A stretch of DNA of 64,000 nucleotides from assembly GCA_963582065.1 (NCBI GenBank), contig CAUZRQ010000004.1, forward strand, positions 1 through 64,000, in the 5' to 3' direction. The translations under genes and the position numbers were made by a program. The notes below the pieces were generated by a model, which saw nothing but the letters and a program-made list of their open reading frames with translations, ran no database searches and was not told the DNA's origin. Origin of the DNA: UBA8437 sp963582065. Lineage in GTDB: Bacteria; Planctomycetota; Planctomycetia; Planctomycetales; Planctomycetaceae. How positions within the stretch are numbered: the first letter of the stretch is position 1; each line of letters begins with the position of its first letter. Positions 17,539 through 25,374 of the stretch are shown here, piece after piece.

Positions 17539-19035
17539 TTGATCCGTCTGCTTGGCAACCCGAAGACTCTGTGTACGGGCCTGTCGCGTCGTGATCTGCT
17601 GCACATCGGTGGGCTGGGTGCCTTCGGTGTCGGCCTGGCCGACGTCCTGGAACACGAGCGTCTGCAGGCTGCCGAAGCGTCCGACGCGGCCCGGTTTGGC
17701 CAGGCGAAATCGTGCATCCTGATCTACAAGTACGGTTCACCGCCGCAGCACGAGACGTACGATCCCAAGCCCGATGCCCCGTCGGAGATCCAGGGTGAGA
17801 TGCGGGCGATCCCGACGAGCGTGCCGGGGATCGCAATCGGTGAGGGTCTGCCGAAGATCGCCGCGATTGCCGATCGATTGACGTTCGTCCGCTCGCTGAC
17901 ACATCCCTTCCCGCTGCATGGCACGGTCTACGCGACGACGGGCATTCCGAATGTCGACACGAAGATCGAGGCCAAGCCCCGTGACAAGCGGCAATGGCCG
18001 TTCATCGGTTCGATCGTCGATTACCTCGACGAGCGCCGCACCGGCAACTCGGCCCCGGCGATGCCCCGCAACATCGCGATGCCGTTCATGATGGGCTCCA
18101 AGAACGAGTATCCTCCGCTGGCCGGTCCCTACGGTGCGTTCCTGGGGACGCGGTACGATCCGGTTTACACCGACTTCATGGCGAAGGGGACGCGGGTCGC
18201 TCCGGCCGTTCGGCCGGGTAAGGCGTTTCACGATCCGCAGCTCAGCATCCGCCCGACCGACAGGCTGCAACTTGCCGGCACCGGCACACGGCACGCCGAT
18301 GTGTCGTCACGCCGCTTCGACCTGCGCCGCAGTTTGCTCTCGCAGTTCGACCAGGCACGTCGCTGGCTCGACGAGTCCGAACGGGTGAACACCTATTCGG
18401 GTCAGCAGCAGTTGGCCTACTCGCTGCTGGCGACCGGCGACCTTCACCAGGCTCTCGACTACACGCGCGAGCCCGAGGCGGTTCGCGATCGTTACGGGAT
18501 GTCGCTGTTTGGCCAGTCCTGCCTCGCGGCGAGGCGGTTGATCCAGGCAGGCGGGCGGTTTGTCACGGTCATCTGGGATGCCTTTGGCCTGAACGCCGGC
18601 AGTTGGGACACGCACCACAACCACTACGGACGGCTGAAGAACTTCCTGTTGCCGGTTTTTGACCAGGCCTTCACCGCCCTGCTGCTGGACCTCGAAGAGC
18701 GAGGGATGCTCGACGAGACGCTTGTCCTGGTCATCAGCGAACATGGCCGGACGCCGAAGATCGATTCCAAGCCTGCCGGAGCGGGTCGACATCACTGGTC
18801 GCGGGTCTATTCACAGGTCTATGCCGGTGGCGGCATGGGTCGCGGACTGGCCGTCGGGCGAAGCGACCGCCAGGGGGGGGATGTGGCTGCGAATCCGATC
18901 TCACCGAAAGACATCCTTGCAACGGCCTTTCACCTGTTGGGGATTGACCCCGAGACGACCGTTCCGAACGCGGTCGGTCAGCCGATGCCGCTGACCGGCA
19001 CCGGTCGACTGCGATCGGAACTTTTGGCTGGATGA
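17539..19035 (+). CDS. DUF1501 protein (Tat-exported, sulfatase-like fold)
   Basis: About 498 residues with a TTG start set by AGGAGGG 8 bases upstream. The N terminus carries S-R-R-D-L-L followed by a Gly/Ala/Leu stretch, a Tat export signal. The rest follows DUF1501: 'Y-G-S-P-P-Q-H-E-T-Y-D-P-K-P-D-A-P-S', the 'R-S-L-T-H-P' segment, 'W-D-T-H' and 'S-E-H-G-R-T-P-K' near the C terminus. DUF1501 proteins share the alkaline-phosphatase/sulfatase fold but their reaction is not established. Unlike the other three DUF1501 genes here it has no DUF1549/1553 partner next to it; it stands alone with its own promoter between a flavoprotein and the sulfatase fusion. It is also the longer version, with extra sequence around residues 140-260. 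Confidence 0.88.
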   Translation: MIRLLGNPKTLCTGLSRRDLLHIGGLGAFGVGLADVLEHERLQAAEASDAARFGQAKSCILIYKYGSPPQHETYDPKPDAPSEIQGEMRAIPTSVPGIAIGEGLPKIAAIADRLTFVRSLTHPFPLHGTVYATTGIPNVDTKIEAKPRDKRQWPFIGSIVDYLDERRTGNSAPAMPRNIAMPFMMGSKNEYPPLAGPYGAFLGTRYDPVYTDFMAKGTRVAPAVRPGKAFHDPQLSIRPTDRLQLAGTGTRHADVSSRRFDLRRSLLSQFDQARRWLDESERVNTYSGQQQLAYSLLATGDLHQALDYTREPEAVRDRYGMSLFGQSCLAARRLIQAGGRFVTVIWDAFGLNAGSWDTHHNHYGRLKNFLLPVFDQAFTALLLDLEERGMLDETLVLVISEHGRTPKIDSKPAGAGRHHWSRVYSQVYAGGGMGRGLAVGRSDRQGGDVAANPISPKDILATAFHLLGIDPETTVPNAVGQPMPLTGTGRLRSELLAG

Positions 19036-19168
19036 TCCGGCTGGACGGGTCGATGGCCGCGGGCGGATGTGAGCTGCCGGTGGGCCGACTTCGGTGACGC
19101 GGGTCACCGTTGCTTGGTTGCAGTGCCGCTGCCGACAGATGCCGCAAGAAAGGGGCTTGTTCACTCCA

Positions 19169-19475
19169 ATGGACGACTTGGCCCGTAGCTTTCCTGAGCA
19201 GTTGATTCACGACGGCACGCTGAAGTCATTCAGTTGGGGGTTTGTCGTCGCGTCTGTCACCGCGGCCTTCCTCCAGGAGTTGGTCCTCGATGTAAAAATC
19301 AAGGGGAACTCAAGAACCGTCATCTGCACGTCGTCGTGTCCGCTTTGGGGATGGGGGGGCCGCCTATGGTCTGTTTGTGAGTCCATTTGGAGAGCGGTTT
19401 ATCGTCGTTGGACTCGCAGGCGTGTTCTGGATTCTGTTCGAGATCAAGAAACGACGTCGTGGCAGCAAACGGTGA
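19169..19475 (+). pseudogene. Possible small membrane protein gene broken at a G7 run
   Basis: From ATG 19169 the frame reads M-D-D-L-A-R-S-F-P and on through a hydrophobic stretch to about 19357. At GGGGATGGGGGGG (19347-19359) the frame that looks coding moves by +1, and continues as a second hydrophobic segment (around F-I-V-V-G-L-A-G-V-F-W-I-L-F) ending in K-K-R-R-R-G-S-K-R and TGA at 19475, a typical positive-inside end of a small membrane protein of about 100 residues. AAAGGGG is upstream of the ATG at rather long spacing. The break could be an assembly error in the homopolymer, a real mutation or a slippery site. The rest of the 604-base gap (19036-19168 and 19476-19639) shows nothing I can name. 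Confidence 0.35.
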
Positions 19476-19639
19476 CAAGAGGATTCGTGATGCGGGCGAC
19501 TTCTTGACGATACGGGCAAAGACGCGTATCTCGTCGACACTGGCGGCCCCGGTCCGGGCGGTGGCGGATGTGGTGTTGAGTCGCGTGAACGGCAATCTGG
19601 TACGGTGTGGGTTCACACTCCCGGCCGACGCGAGCGTCC

Positions 19640-22282
19640 ATGAGAGCCTGTTGCCTGTTCCTGGCCCTGTTTCTGACGACCCTGTCGGCTGACGCGGCGG
19701 ATCGGCCCAATGTCGTCTTTGTTCTGGCTGATGATCTCGGATGGCGGGAACTGGGCTGCTATGGCAACGGGTTCAACCAGACACGACACCTGGATCGGCT
19801 GGCACGAGACGGCATGCGGTTCACCCAGGCCTACGCCGCGGCCCCGGTCTGCTCCCCTTACCGGGCGGCTTTGCTGACCGGCCAATATCCGGCGCGGATC
19901 GGTATTCTCGACTACTTACGTCCCAATTCCGCCAATGCACTCTCGACGCGGCACGTCACGCTGCCCGAGGCACTGGGTCGGCGCGGGTACGCCACGGGCA
20001 TGATCGGCAAGTGGCACCTGACCGGGTATGCGTTTCACGGGGCCGAGCACGAGATCAAGCCTCGCGTGCACGGCTTCGCCTGGGACTTTGCCCGTGAGGT
20101 GAAAGGTGTCGGGAACGGAGCGAACTTCTGGCCGTATGTCTTTCGGAAACAACCGATCCGCTGGATCGATATTCCGGAAAACCGACTGGGGAAGACCGAG
20201 TTCCTGGTCGATCGTATGAACCACGAGGCCGTCGACTTCATCGAACGGAACAAGGACCGGCCGTTCTTTCTCTACCTCAGCCATTACGCCCCACACTCGA
20301 TACTCAACGGCAAGCCGGAGCTGGTGGAGAAGTACCGCCGGAAACACCGACCGGGCAAGAGCACCCGCCAACGATGTTACCTCTGCCAGGACCACGGACA
20401 TCCGGGCGATGCGCTGAATCACTGGGCCGGTGATCACAATCCGCACCTGGCCGCGATGCTCGAGAGTATCGATGACGGGATCGGGATGATCCGGGACAGG
20501 TTGGAGAAGCTGGGCCTGTCGGAGAAGACGATCTTCGTCTTTACCAGCGACAACGGAGGGGAAACCAACGTCACCTCCAACGCTCCATTACGCGGCGGCA
20601 AGAGCGAGCTGTATGAGGGTGGGTTGCGGGTGCCGCTGATCGTGCACTGGCCCGGCCAGGTCCCGGCGGGCGCGGTCTCGGACAAACCGACCGTCAACGT
20701 GGACTTTTATCCGACACTGCTCGAAGCGGCAGGTGTCGAACGGGATCCGACACACGTCGTCGATGGCCGATCGACACTGCCCACCTGGAAAGGGAGCACG
20801 GCCACGACGAAAGACCGCGAGTTGTACTGGCACTACCCGCTGGACCGGCCGCATTTCCTCGGCGGCCGATCGGCCGGTGCGATTCGCGACGGAGACTGGA
20901 AGCTGATCGAGTTCTTCGACACGGGAAAAGTCGAGTTGTACTCTCTCTCGGCCGATCCTTCCGAGCGTCATGATCGGTCGGCCGAGCACCCCGAGCTTGT
21001 CCGCAGTCTCAAGGCCAAACTGGTCGCCTGGCGAAATTCGGTGGGTGCTCGCCGTCCCTCGCCGCCGTTGCTCGCCGAAACCCGTCAGCTTCGCTTCGCC
21101 GACCACTTCTCTCCTGGACAGGTCAGTTCGCGCTGGGCCTTTTCCGGAGACTGGTCGGTCGAGGAAGGAGTTCTGCGGCGGGGAAAAACCGCCAAACGGA
21201 CCACCCGTATCTTCCTGAAGCAGGCGGAGTACCGGGACGCGGTGATCCGTTTTGACTTCCAGTTTCGCCAGTCACGTGACATTCGCCTCGTGACCGGCGG
21301 CAACGGTTCCTACAACGCCGTGGTCCATATCCGACGTGACCACTTCTATGTTCAGACGGCCCTCGACAAGAGCGGACCGTATTTCCCGTATCGACACGGC
21401 GAGTGCGCTTACATGTTCCAGCCGAACCGCTGGTACACGATGACCGTCGAGTTCGTCGGAGATCAACTGGTCGCTCACGTCGATCGAGATCACCTGGCGT
21501 ACGCCCAGCATCCGATCCTGGACAAACAACGCCGTTACCTGGCCCTTCAGGTGGACCAGTTTCCTGCCGCTTTCGATAATTTCCAGGTCCTGTCCGCGTC
21601 GAAACATCGCAACCAGGCCGCGAACCTGGAACACATCCAGGCGGTCTCGGACAAGTACCCGGTCAAGAAGACCTTCGAGGAACAACTTGCGATCCAGAAG
21701 AGAAATGCCCACGAGCGTCTCTACCGTGGTGATGCGGACTATCGCAGGCTGGTCAAACAGGTCGATGCTCTCGATGCACGGAACAAGCTGAGTTATCCAG
21801 ACGTGTTCCGGTCGCACAAGGAATTCCGGAAGGAGATCGCTGCGTCACGCAAGAAACTGCACGCCGAGGATCCCGGGTACAAGGCCCTGCTGTTTGCGAC
21901 TTTTCGTTCACGTCGTGCGATCGACGCGTTCGTGATCGCCAAGAAGCCCGTGGTTGCGGATCTTCCCGACAGCCGACGCTTGCGGGAGATCGAATTGCTG
22001 AAGCGACAGTTCCAGAAGGACAAAGGGTACCTGGAACTCGTTGCCCGGCGTGATGCCGCCCAGCAGAAACTGGAGCGGAGCTATCCGAAGCTCTTCCTGA
22101 CGAACCAGCAGATCACAGAGTTTCGTCGGACCCGTCGGCAGGCGTTGCAGAACGATGCGACGTTCAAGAAACACGTCAATCAGCGTGCGGCCGCCTGGCG
22201 GGCAAAGCAGGCTTACCTGTTCGAACACGACAAGCAACTGGCCGAACTGCAGCGACGTGCGACCGATGGGGGCAACCGCTGA
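19640..22282 (+). CDS. Sulfatase fused to a lectin-like domain and a charged helical tail
   Basis: Exported protein of about 880 residues. The ATG at 19640 gives a signal peptide ending Ser-Ala-Asp-Ala-Ala; a GTG at 19607 would only add an unlikely polar extension. Residues about 22-480 are a type I arylsulfatase: metal-binding A-D-D-L-G near 30, the formylglycine site C71-S-P-Y-R, 'G-K-W-H-L' and 'F-T-S-D-N-G-G-E'. These cleave sulfate esters after Cys71 is oxidised to formylglycine. About 486-645 resembles a jelly-roll/concanavalin-like module ('F-A-D-H-F', 'V-E-E-G-V-L-R-R-G', 'A-F-D-N-F-Q-V'), often a sugar-binding or DUF1080-like domain. The last 235 residues are highly charged helix with degenerate repeats. 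Typical sulfatases end near 450-550 residues, so this is a three-part fusion. A strong hairpin follows. Confidence 0.9.
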   Translation: MRACCLFLALFLTTLSADAADRPNVVFVLADDLGWRELGCYGNGFNQTRHLDRLARDGMRFTQAYAAAPVCSPYRAALLTGQYPARIGILDYLRPNSANALSTRHVTLPEALGRRGYATGMIGKWHLTGYAFHGAEHEIKPRVHGFAWDFAREVKGVGNGANFWPYVFRKQPIRWIDIPENRLGKTEFLVDRMNHEAVDFIERNKDRPFFLYLSHYAPHSILNGKPELVEKYRRKHRPGKSTRQRCYLCQDHGHPGDALNHWAGDHNPHLAAMLESIDDGIGMIRDRLEKLGLSEKTIFVFTSDNGGETNVTSNAPLRGGKSELYEGGLRVPLIVHWPGQVPAGAVSDKPTVNVDFYPTLLEAAGVERDPTHVVDGRSTLPTWKGSTATTKDRELYWHYPLDRPHFLGGRSAGAIRDGDWKLIEFFDTGKVELYSLSADPSERHDRSAEHPELVRSLKAKLVAWRNSVGARRPSPPLLAETRQLRFADHFSPGQVSSRWAFSGDWSVEEGVLRRGKTAKRTTRIFLKQAEYRDAVIRFDFQFRQSRDIRLVTGGNGSYNAVVHIRRDHFYVQTALDKSGPYFPYRHGECAYMFQPNRWYTMTVEFVGDQLVAHVDRDHLAYAQHPILDKQRRYLALQVDQFPAAFDNFQVLSASKHRNQAANLEHIQAVSDKYPVKKTFEEQLAIQKRNAHERLYRGDADYRRLVKQVDALDARNKLSYPDVFRSHKEFRKEIAASRKKLHAEDPGYKALLFATFRSRRAIDAFVIAKKPVVADLPDSRRLREIELLKRQFQKDKGYLELVARRDAAQQKLERSYPKLFLTNQQITEFRRTRRQALQNDATFKKHVNQRAAAWRAKQAYLFEHDKQLAELQRRATDGGNR

Positions 22283-22300
22283 TTGGCCGTCCGAGCGCAA

Positions 22301-22341
22301 AAAGCCAGCCAACCGGCTGAAACAGCAGGTTGGCTGGCTTT
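22301..22341. terminator. Bidirectional hairpin terminator
   Basis: A perfect 14-bp inverted repeat (AAAGCCAGCCAACC at 22301-22314 with its complement at 22328-22341), 13-base loop, flanked by A on the left and TTTGTTT on the right. It lies 18 bases after the sulfatase stop and 10 bases past the 3' end of the tRNA on the other strand, so it can serve both. Confidence 0.85.
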
Positions 22342-22351
22342 GTTTGGCGAG

Positions 22352-22425
22352 TACCCCCTAGGGGATTTGAACCCCTGTCTCAGGACTGAGAATCCTGCAT
22401 CCTAGGCCAACTAGACGAAGGGGGC
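22352..22425 (-). tRNA. tRNA-Glu (anticodon CTC)
   Basis: A 74-base cloverleaf read on the minus strand. The acceptor stem GCCCCCT pairs with AGGGGGT (first pair G-U), discriminator A; the anticodon stem is CAGGA/TCCTG around the loop TTCTCAG, giving anticodon CTC for GAG codons; the T arm carries the invariant GGTTCAAATCC. CCA is not encoded. It lies 81 bases downstream of queF on the same strand. Glu tRNA(CTC) is not itself a queuosine substrate, so the neighbourhood with queF is probably chance. Confidence 0.95.
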
Positions 22426-22506
22426 GGAGGGTGTCCCTGAGGACGAAGCCGTTGTAATCGAGTGATCGCGGATCTGTCAACCCGCGCGGCGAGAGCCCCA
22501 AACCCG

Positions 22507-22893
22507 CTACTCGGTCGACGACGGATCGTCTGCAGAGACCGGGCCGTCGTACTCGGCGGTGACTGTTGTCGAGAGGCCGCCCCGGGCGGTGAATTCGGCC
22601 ACGATGGCCATCCAGCGAGGTGACGTCGCGGCGACCAGATCGTCGAGGATCCGGTTGGTGACGTCTTCGTAGAACGCCCCGTGGTTGCGGTACTGCTGCA
22701 GGTAGAGCTTCAACGACTTCAACTCGTAGCACGCCGCGTCGGCAATGTAGGAGATGGTCAGCGTGCCGAAGTCGGGCTGCCCGGTCTTGGGGCACATCGA
22801 GGTGAACTCGGGACAGGCCGTCTCGATGACGTAGTCGCGGTCGGGAAAAGGATTCTCGAACGTCTCGAGGATGTCGCCGGTCGGCTCGGTCAT
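22507..22893 (-). CDS. queF: NADPH-dependent 7-cyano-7-deazaguanine reductase
   Basis: Compact 128-residue enzyme of the YkvM type that reduces preQ0 to preQ1 in queuosine synthesis. Seen: E-F-T-S-M-C34-P-K-T-G-Q-P-D-F, with Cys34 as the thioimide-forming nucleophile, the QueF motif E-L-K-S-L-K-L-Y, and 'R-N-H-G-A-F-Y-E' with the conserved His/Glu. Single-domain length (not the E. coli 280-residue fusion). Its start overlaps the stop of the upstream DUF11 gene by ATGA, so it is translated with an apparently unrelated secreted protein. No other que gene is in the window. Confidence 0.95.
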   Translation of the reverse strand: MTEPTGDILETFENPFPDRDYVIETACPEFTSMCPKTGQPDFGTLTISYIADAACYELKSLKLYLQQYRNHGAFYEDVTNRILDDLVAATSPRWMAIVAEFTARGGLSTTVTAEYDGPVSADDPSSTE

Positions 22894-25190
22894 GGCGTGA
22901 TGGAGCCAGGCAGTGTCGTCACCGCATCGGTGCGGACCAGGGGCTGCGTCAGCTGGTCACAGGCAAACTGCGTCTGCAGCAGGTGCTGGCCGGGAGTGGC
23001 CGCTCGAACGGTGATGACGATCGACTGGGCCGTTCCACCGGCGATTGTATCCTGGGCGGGAACAATGGCCAGGCTGCCCGACTTGTCGTTAGCGGCCCGT
23101 TTGCCGCCGGAAATCTTGATCAATTGCAGCGTGACGGGCAGGCTGATGTTCAGCCGACTCCGTGTCACGGGGGCGCTGCCGCCGTTGGACAGCCGGAAGG
23201 TGATGTCGAAATCCCGGCCGATGGCCGCCGGGGCCTGGATCCCCGAGATGTTCAAGTTGGGAGCGGAATAGCCGATCGTCTGAAGCGTCTTCGACGAGGT
23301 CGCCAGTGTCCGGGTTCCGACGGTCAGCCGAACCAGGCTGGCCAGTGTCTTTCCGGCCTGTCGTGGTCGAGCCGTGGTGGTGAATGTCGCCGTGCCGCCG
23401 GAGTTGATGGGGGCGACCGGCCAGGTGATGCGGCCGTTGACAGGGTCGAATCGTCCCCGGTCACTCGCGGAAATGAAATCGAATCCGGGAGCCAGGGTCT
23501 GTGTGAGGGTTGCCGTGGGTGAGGGGGTTCCGGTGTTGTTCGAGATGATGGTTTTCAGTGCCGTGGTAGTGCCGATGTTGACCCGGGCCGGCATTGTCTG
23601 TTCGATCGTCAACGTCTGCACGGCTCCGATCCGGATGATTTTCTCGCCGCTGGCCAGGACGGTCTTGCCCGATGCGAGAGTGGCACGGCTGATCGCCTCG
23701 CCGTTGAACTTGGCTTTCACCTGCAGGGTGATGATCTTGCTCTGTCCGGCTGCCAGTGCCGGCAACGGGTACTCGAGATCGGTGCCGGCGGGGTGATCCA
23801 GTTCCTTGGGAATCACGTTGCGGAGGACAACGCCGCTCTGGGGGAGTTGGGTGTGGTTGGTCAGCGTGAACTGCAGCGTGACGGTCTCACCGACGTCCGC
23901 CTGGGACGGGGCTGCGATGTCCAGCGTCAGGCCCGTCTGCGAGGCGACCGAACGAGGCGGCGTGCTGGTCGGACTGGTACCGGTAAACGACTTCGCTGAG
24001 ATTGTCGGAGCGGTCCGTGGTGTGGTCTTCGGTGGGATTGTCGCAGCGTTGGACCGGTCGGGCGCGGTGCCGGTGATCCGGCTGACCGCGGCGGCCTGGG
24101 CGGCGAAGCGGACCGTGGCCGTGCTGCCGAGGTCTCCGGCGATCGTCGGGATCACGCGAACCATGATCTTGTGCTCTCCGCCAGGCGGCATCGTGCCGAG
24201 CGACCAGGTGAGCAGGCCGTTGGAGAGTTCAGCCTGAGGGACCGTGCCGGTCAGCCGGGCACCGTGAGGGATGGGATCCTCCAGGACGACGGCGTGGGCG
24301 GCGTTCGTGCCCGTGTTGCGGATCTTGATCGAATAGACCAGCGGCTCGCCGATCACGCCGCTGGCCGGAATCGTCTTGGTGATTTCCAACTGCGGTTGTT
24401 GCAGGCCGCGCGGGGCCTGTGGGTCGACGGTGGCAACGCCAATCAGCGGGTTGGACTTGGCGGCGGCCGGCTGGGCCGAGTCGGGAGTGTTGGTTGTCGG
24501 CACCTCGGGCAGTTCGCGGCCGGTCGGCGAATTGGGTGTGCTCGGAAAAGGATCACCGGGTGGCTGCTCGGTGACCGCAGATGGCTGGGACAGTTCGATG
24601 GCCCGGGGTCGTTCGCTCCGAGAGACGGGTGGAAGTGACGAAGACGGCGACTTGTCGGAGGACGCCGGCAGAATGGTCCGGGCGGGCGGGGGCGTGAGGG
24701 CCGCGGTGGGAATCGCCGTTGACGAGGGTGTTGTCGGGAAGGCTGCGGGTGGTTCGAGAACGGGCGGCGGTGGGAACGAATCGTCAGCGAGGTTCGAGAA
24801 GGGAACTGTCGGGACGACGGAATTCGCGGCGGTTGGTGGTGGGACGGTCACCAAGGGACGGGCGGTGGGGAATGCTGTGGGATCGGGCGTCAGCGGTCCG
24901 GGCGAAGTGGTGGGCGGGCCTTCGAAACTCGGAGCGGCCGCCGACAGCGTTGCTCCGGCCGGCGTCACAGTCGGCTCGGTCTGCAGCGAGGCAACTCCCT
25001 GGTCGGGCTCGAGCAGAGGAGCCGGTTCGCCCAGGTCGAGTTCGTCGTTGTCGGTGAGATCGGTCTCGCCTTCGACGTTGACGCCGGCCGTCAGGTTTTC
25101 GTCGAGGCTCCGCTGGACCTGGATCGCCACCAGAGCGCTCAGGGAAACGACAGCGAGAAGACTGGTGAAAATCGTGAGGCCACGGAGCAT
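22890..25190 (-). CDS. Secreted or membrane-anchored DUF11-repeat protein
   Basis: About 766 residues. Start at 25190, with AAGGA 5 bases upstream. One N-terminal hydrophobic segment (about residues 4-25) is followed by an acidic patch, then some 200 residues rich in Pro, Thr and Ser (about 45-270), a linker-like, probably extended region. Four DUF11-type Ig-like repeats follow, beginning near 280, 455, 550 and 660, each with the pattern 'P-x-x-V/A-x-x-G-x-x-x-x-x-x-x-I-x-N-x-G/T' and 'G-A-x-L' or 'F-D-F' strands. Such proteins are structural surface or envelope proteins. It is the upstream partner of queF (ATGA overlap) and lies downstream of the diadenylate cyclase gene on the same strand, 184 bases apart. 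Confidence 0.8.
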   Translation of the reverse strand: MLRGLTIFTSLLAVVSLSALVAIQVQRSLDENLTAGVNVEGETDLTDNDELDLGEPAPLLEPDQGVASLQTEPTVTPAGATLSAAAPSFEGPPTTSPGPLTPDPTAFPTARPLVTVPPPTAANSVVPTVPFSNLADDSFPPPPVLEPPAAFPTTPSSTAIPTAALTPPPARTILPASSDKSPSSSLPPVSRSERPRAIELSQPSAVTEQPPGDPFPSTPNSPTGRELPEVPTTNTPDSAQPAAAKSNPLIGVATVDPQAPRGLQQPQLEITKTIPASGVIGEPLVYSIKIRNTGTNAAHAVVLEDPIPHGARLTGTVPQAELSNGLLTWSLGTMPPGGEHKIMVRVIPTIAGDLGSTATVRFAAQAAAVSRITGTAPDRSNAATIPPKTTPRTAPTISAKSFTGTSPTSTPPRSVASQTGLTLDIAAPSQADVGETVTLQFTLTNHTQLPQSGVVLRNVIPKELDHPAGTDLEYPLPALAAGQSKIITLQVKAKFNGEAISRATLASGKTVLASGEKIIRIGAVQTLTIEQTMPARVNIGTTTALKTIISNNTGTPSPTATLTQTLAPGFDFISASDRGRFDPVNGRITWPVAPINSGGTATFTTTARPRQAGKTLASLVRLTVGTRTLATSSKTLQTIGYSAPNLNISGIQAPAAIGRDFDITFRLSNGGSAPVTRSRLNISLPVTLQLIKISGGKRAANDKSGSLAIVPAQDTIAGGTAQSIVITVRAATPGQHLLQTQFACDQLTQPLVRTDAVTTLPGSITP

Positions 25191-25322
25191 GGGAGTCCTT
25201 TCCCGAAACTGCCAGAGACGCATCAGCGGTCGAGGGGGATGCCTCGGGGACCGCTATCCAATCGGTTCCATCACAACGTGCGAACGGTAACACATGACCG
25301 GTTTGCCTCCTAGGCGACTTGG

Positions 25323-25352
25323 ACCAAATTGGCTCGCCCGGACCAATTTGGT
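25323..25352. repeat. 10-bp inverted repeat in an intergenic gap
   Basis: ACCAAATTGG (25323-25332), 10-base spacer, then its exact complement CCAATTTGGT (25343-25352). It lies between the start of the DUF11 gene and the end of the diadenylate cyclase gene. No T-run follows on either strand, so it is as likely an operator or mRNA stem-loop as a terminator. The core CCAATTTGG recurs at 31090-31098. Confidence 0.6.
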
Positions 25353-25374
25353 GACCGGGCCCCCGGAAGCGGTG

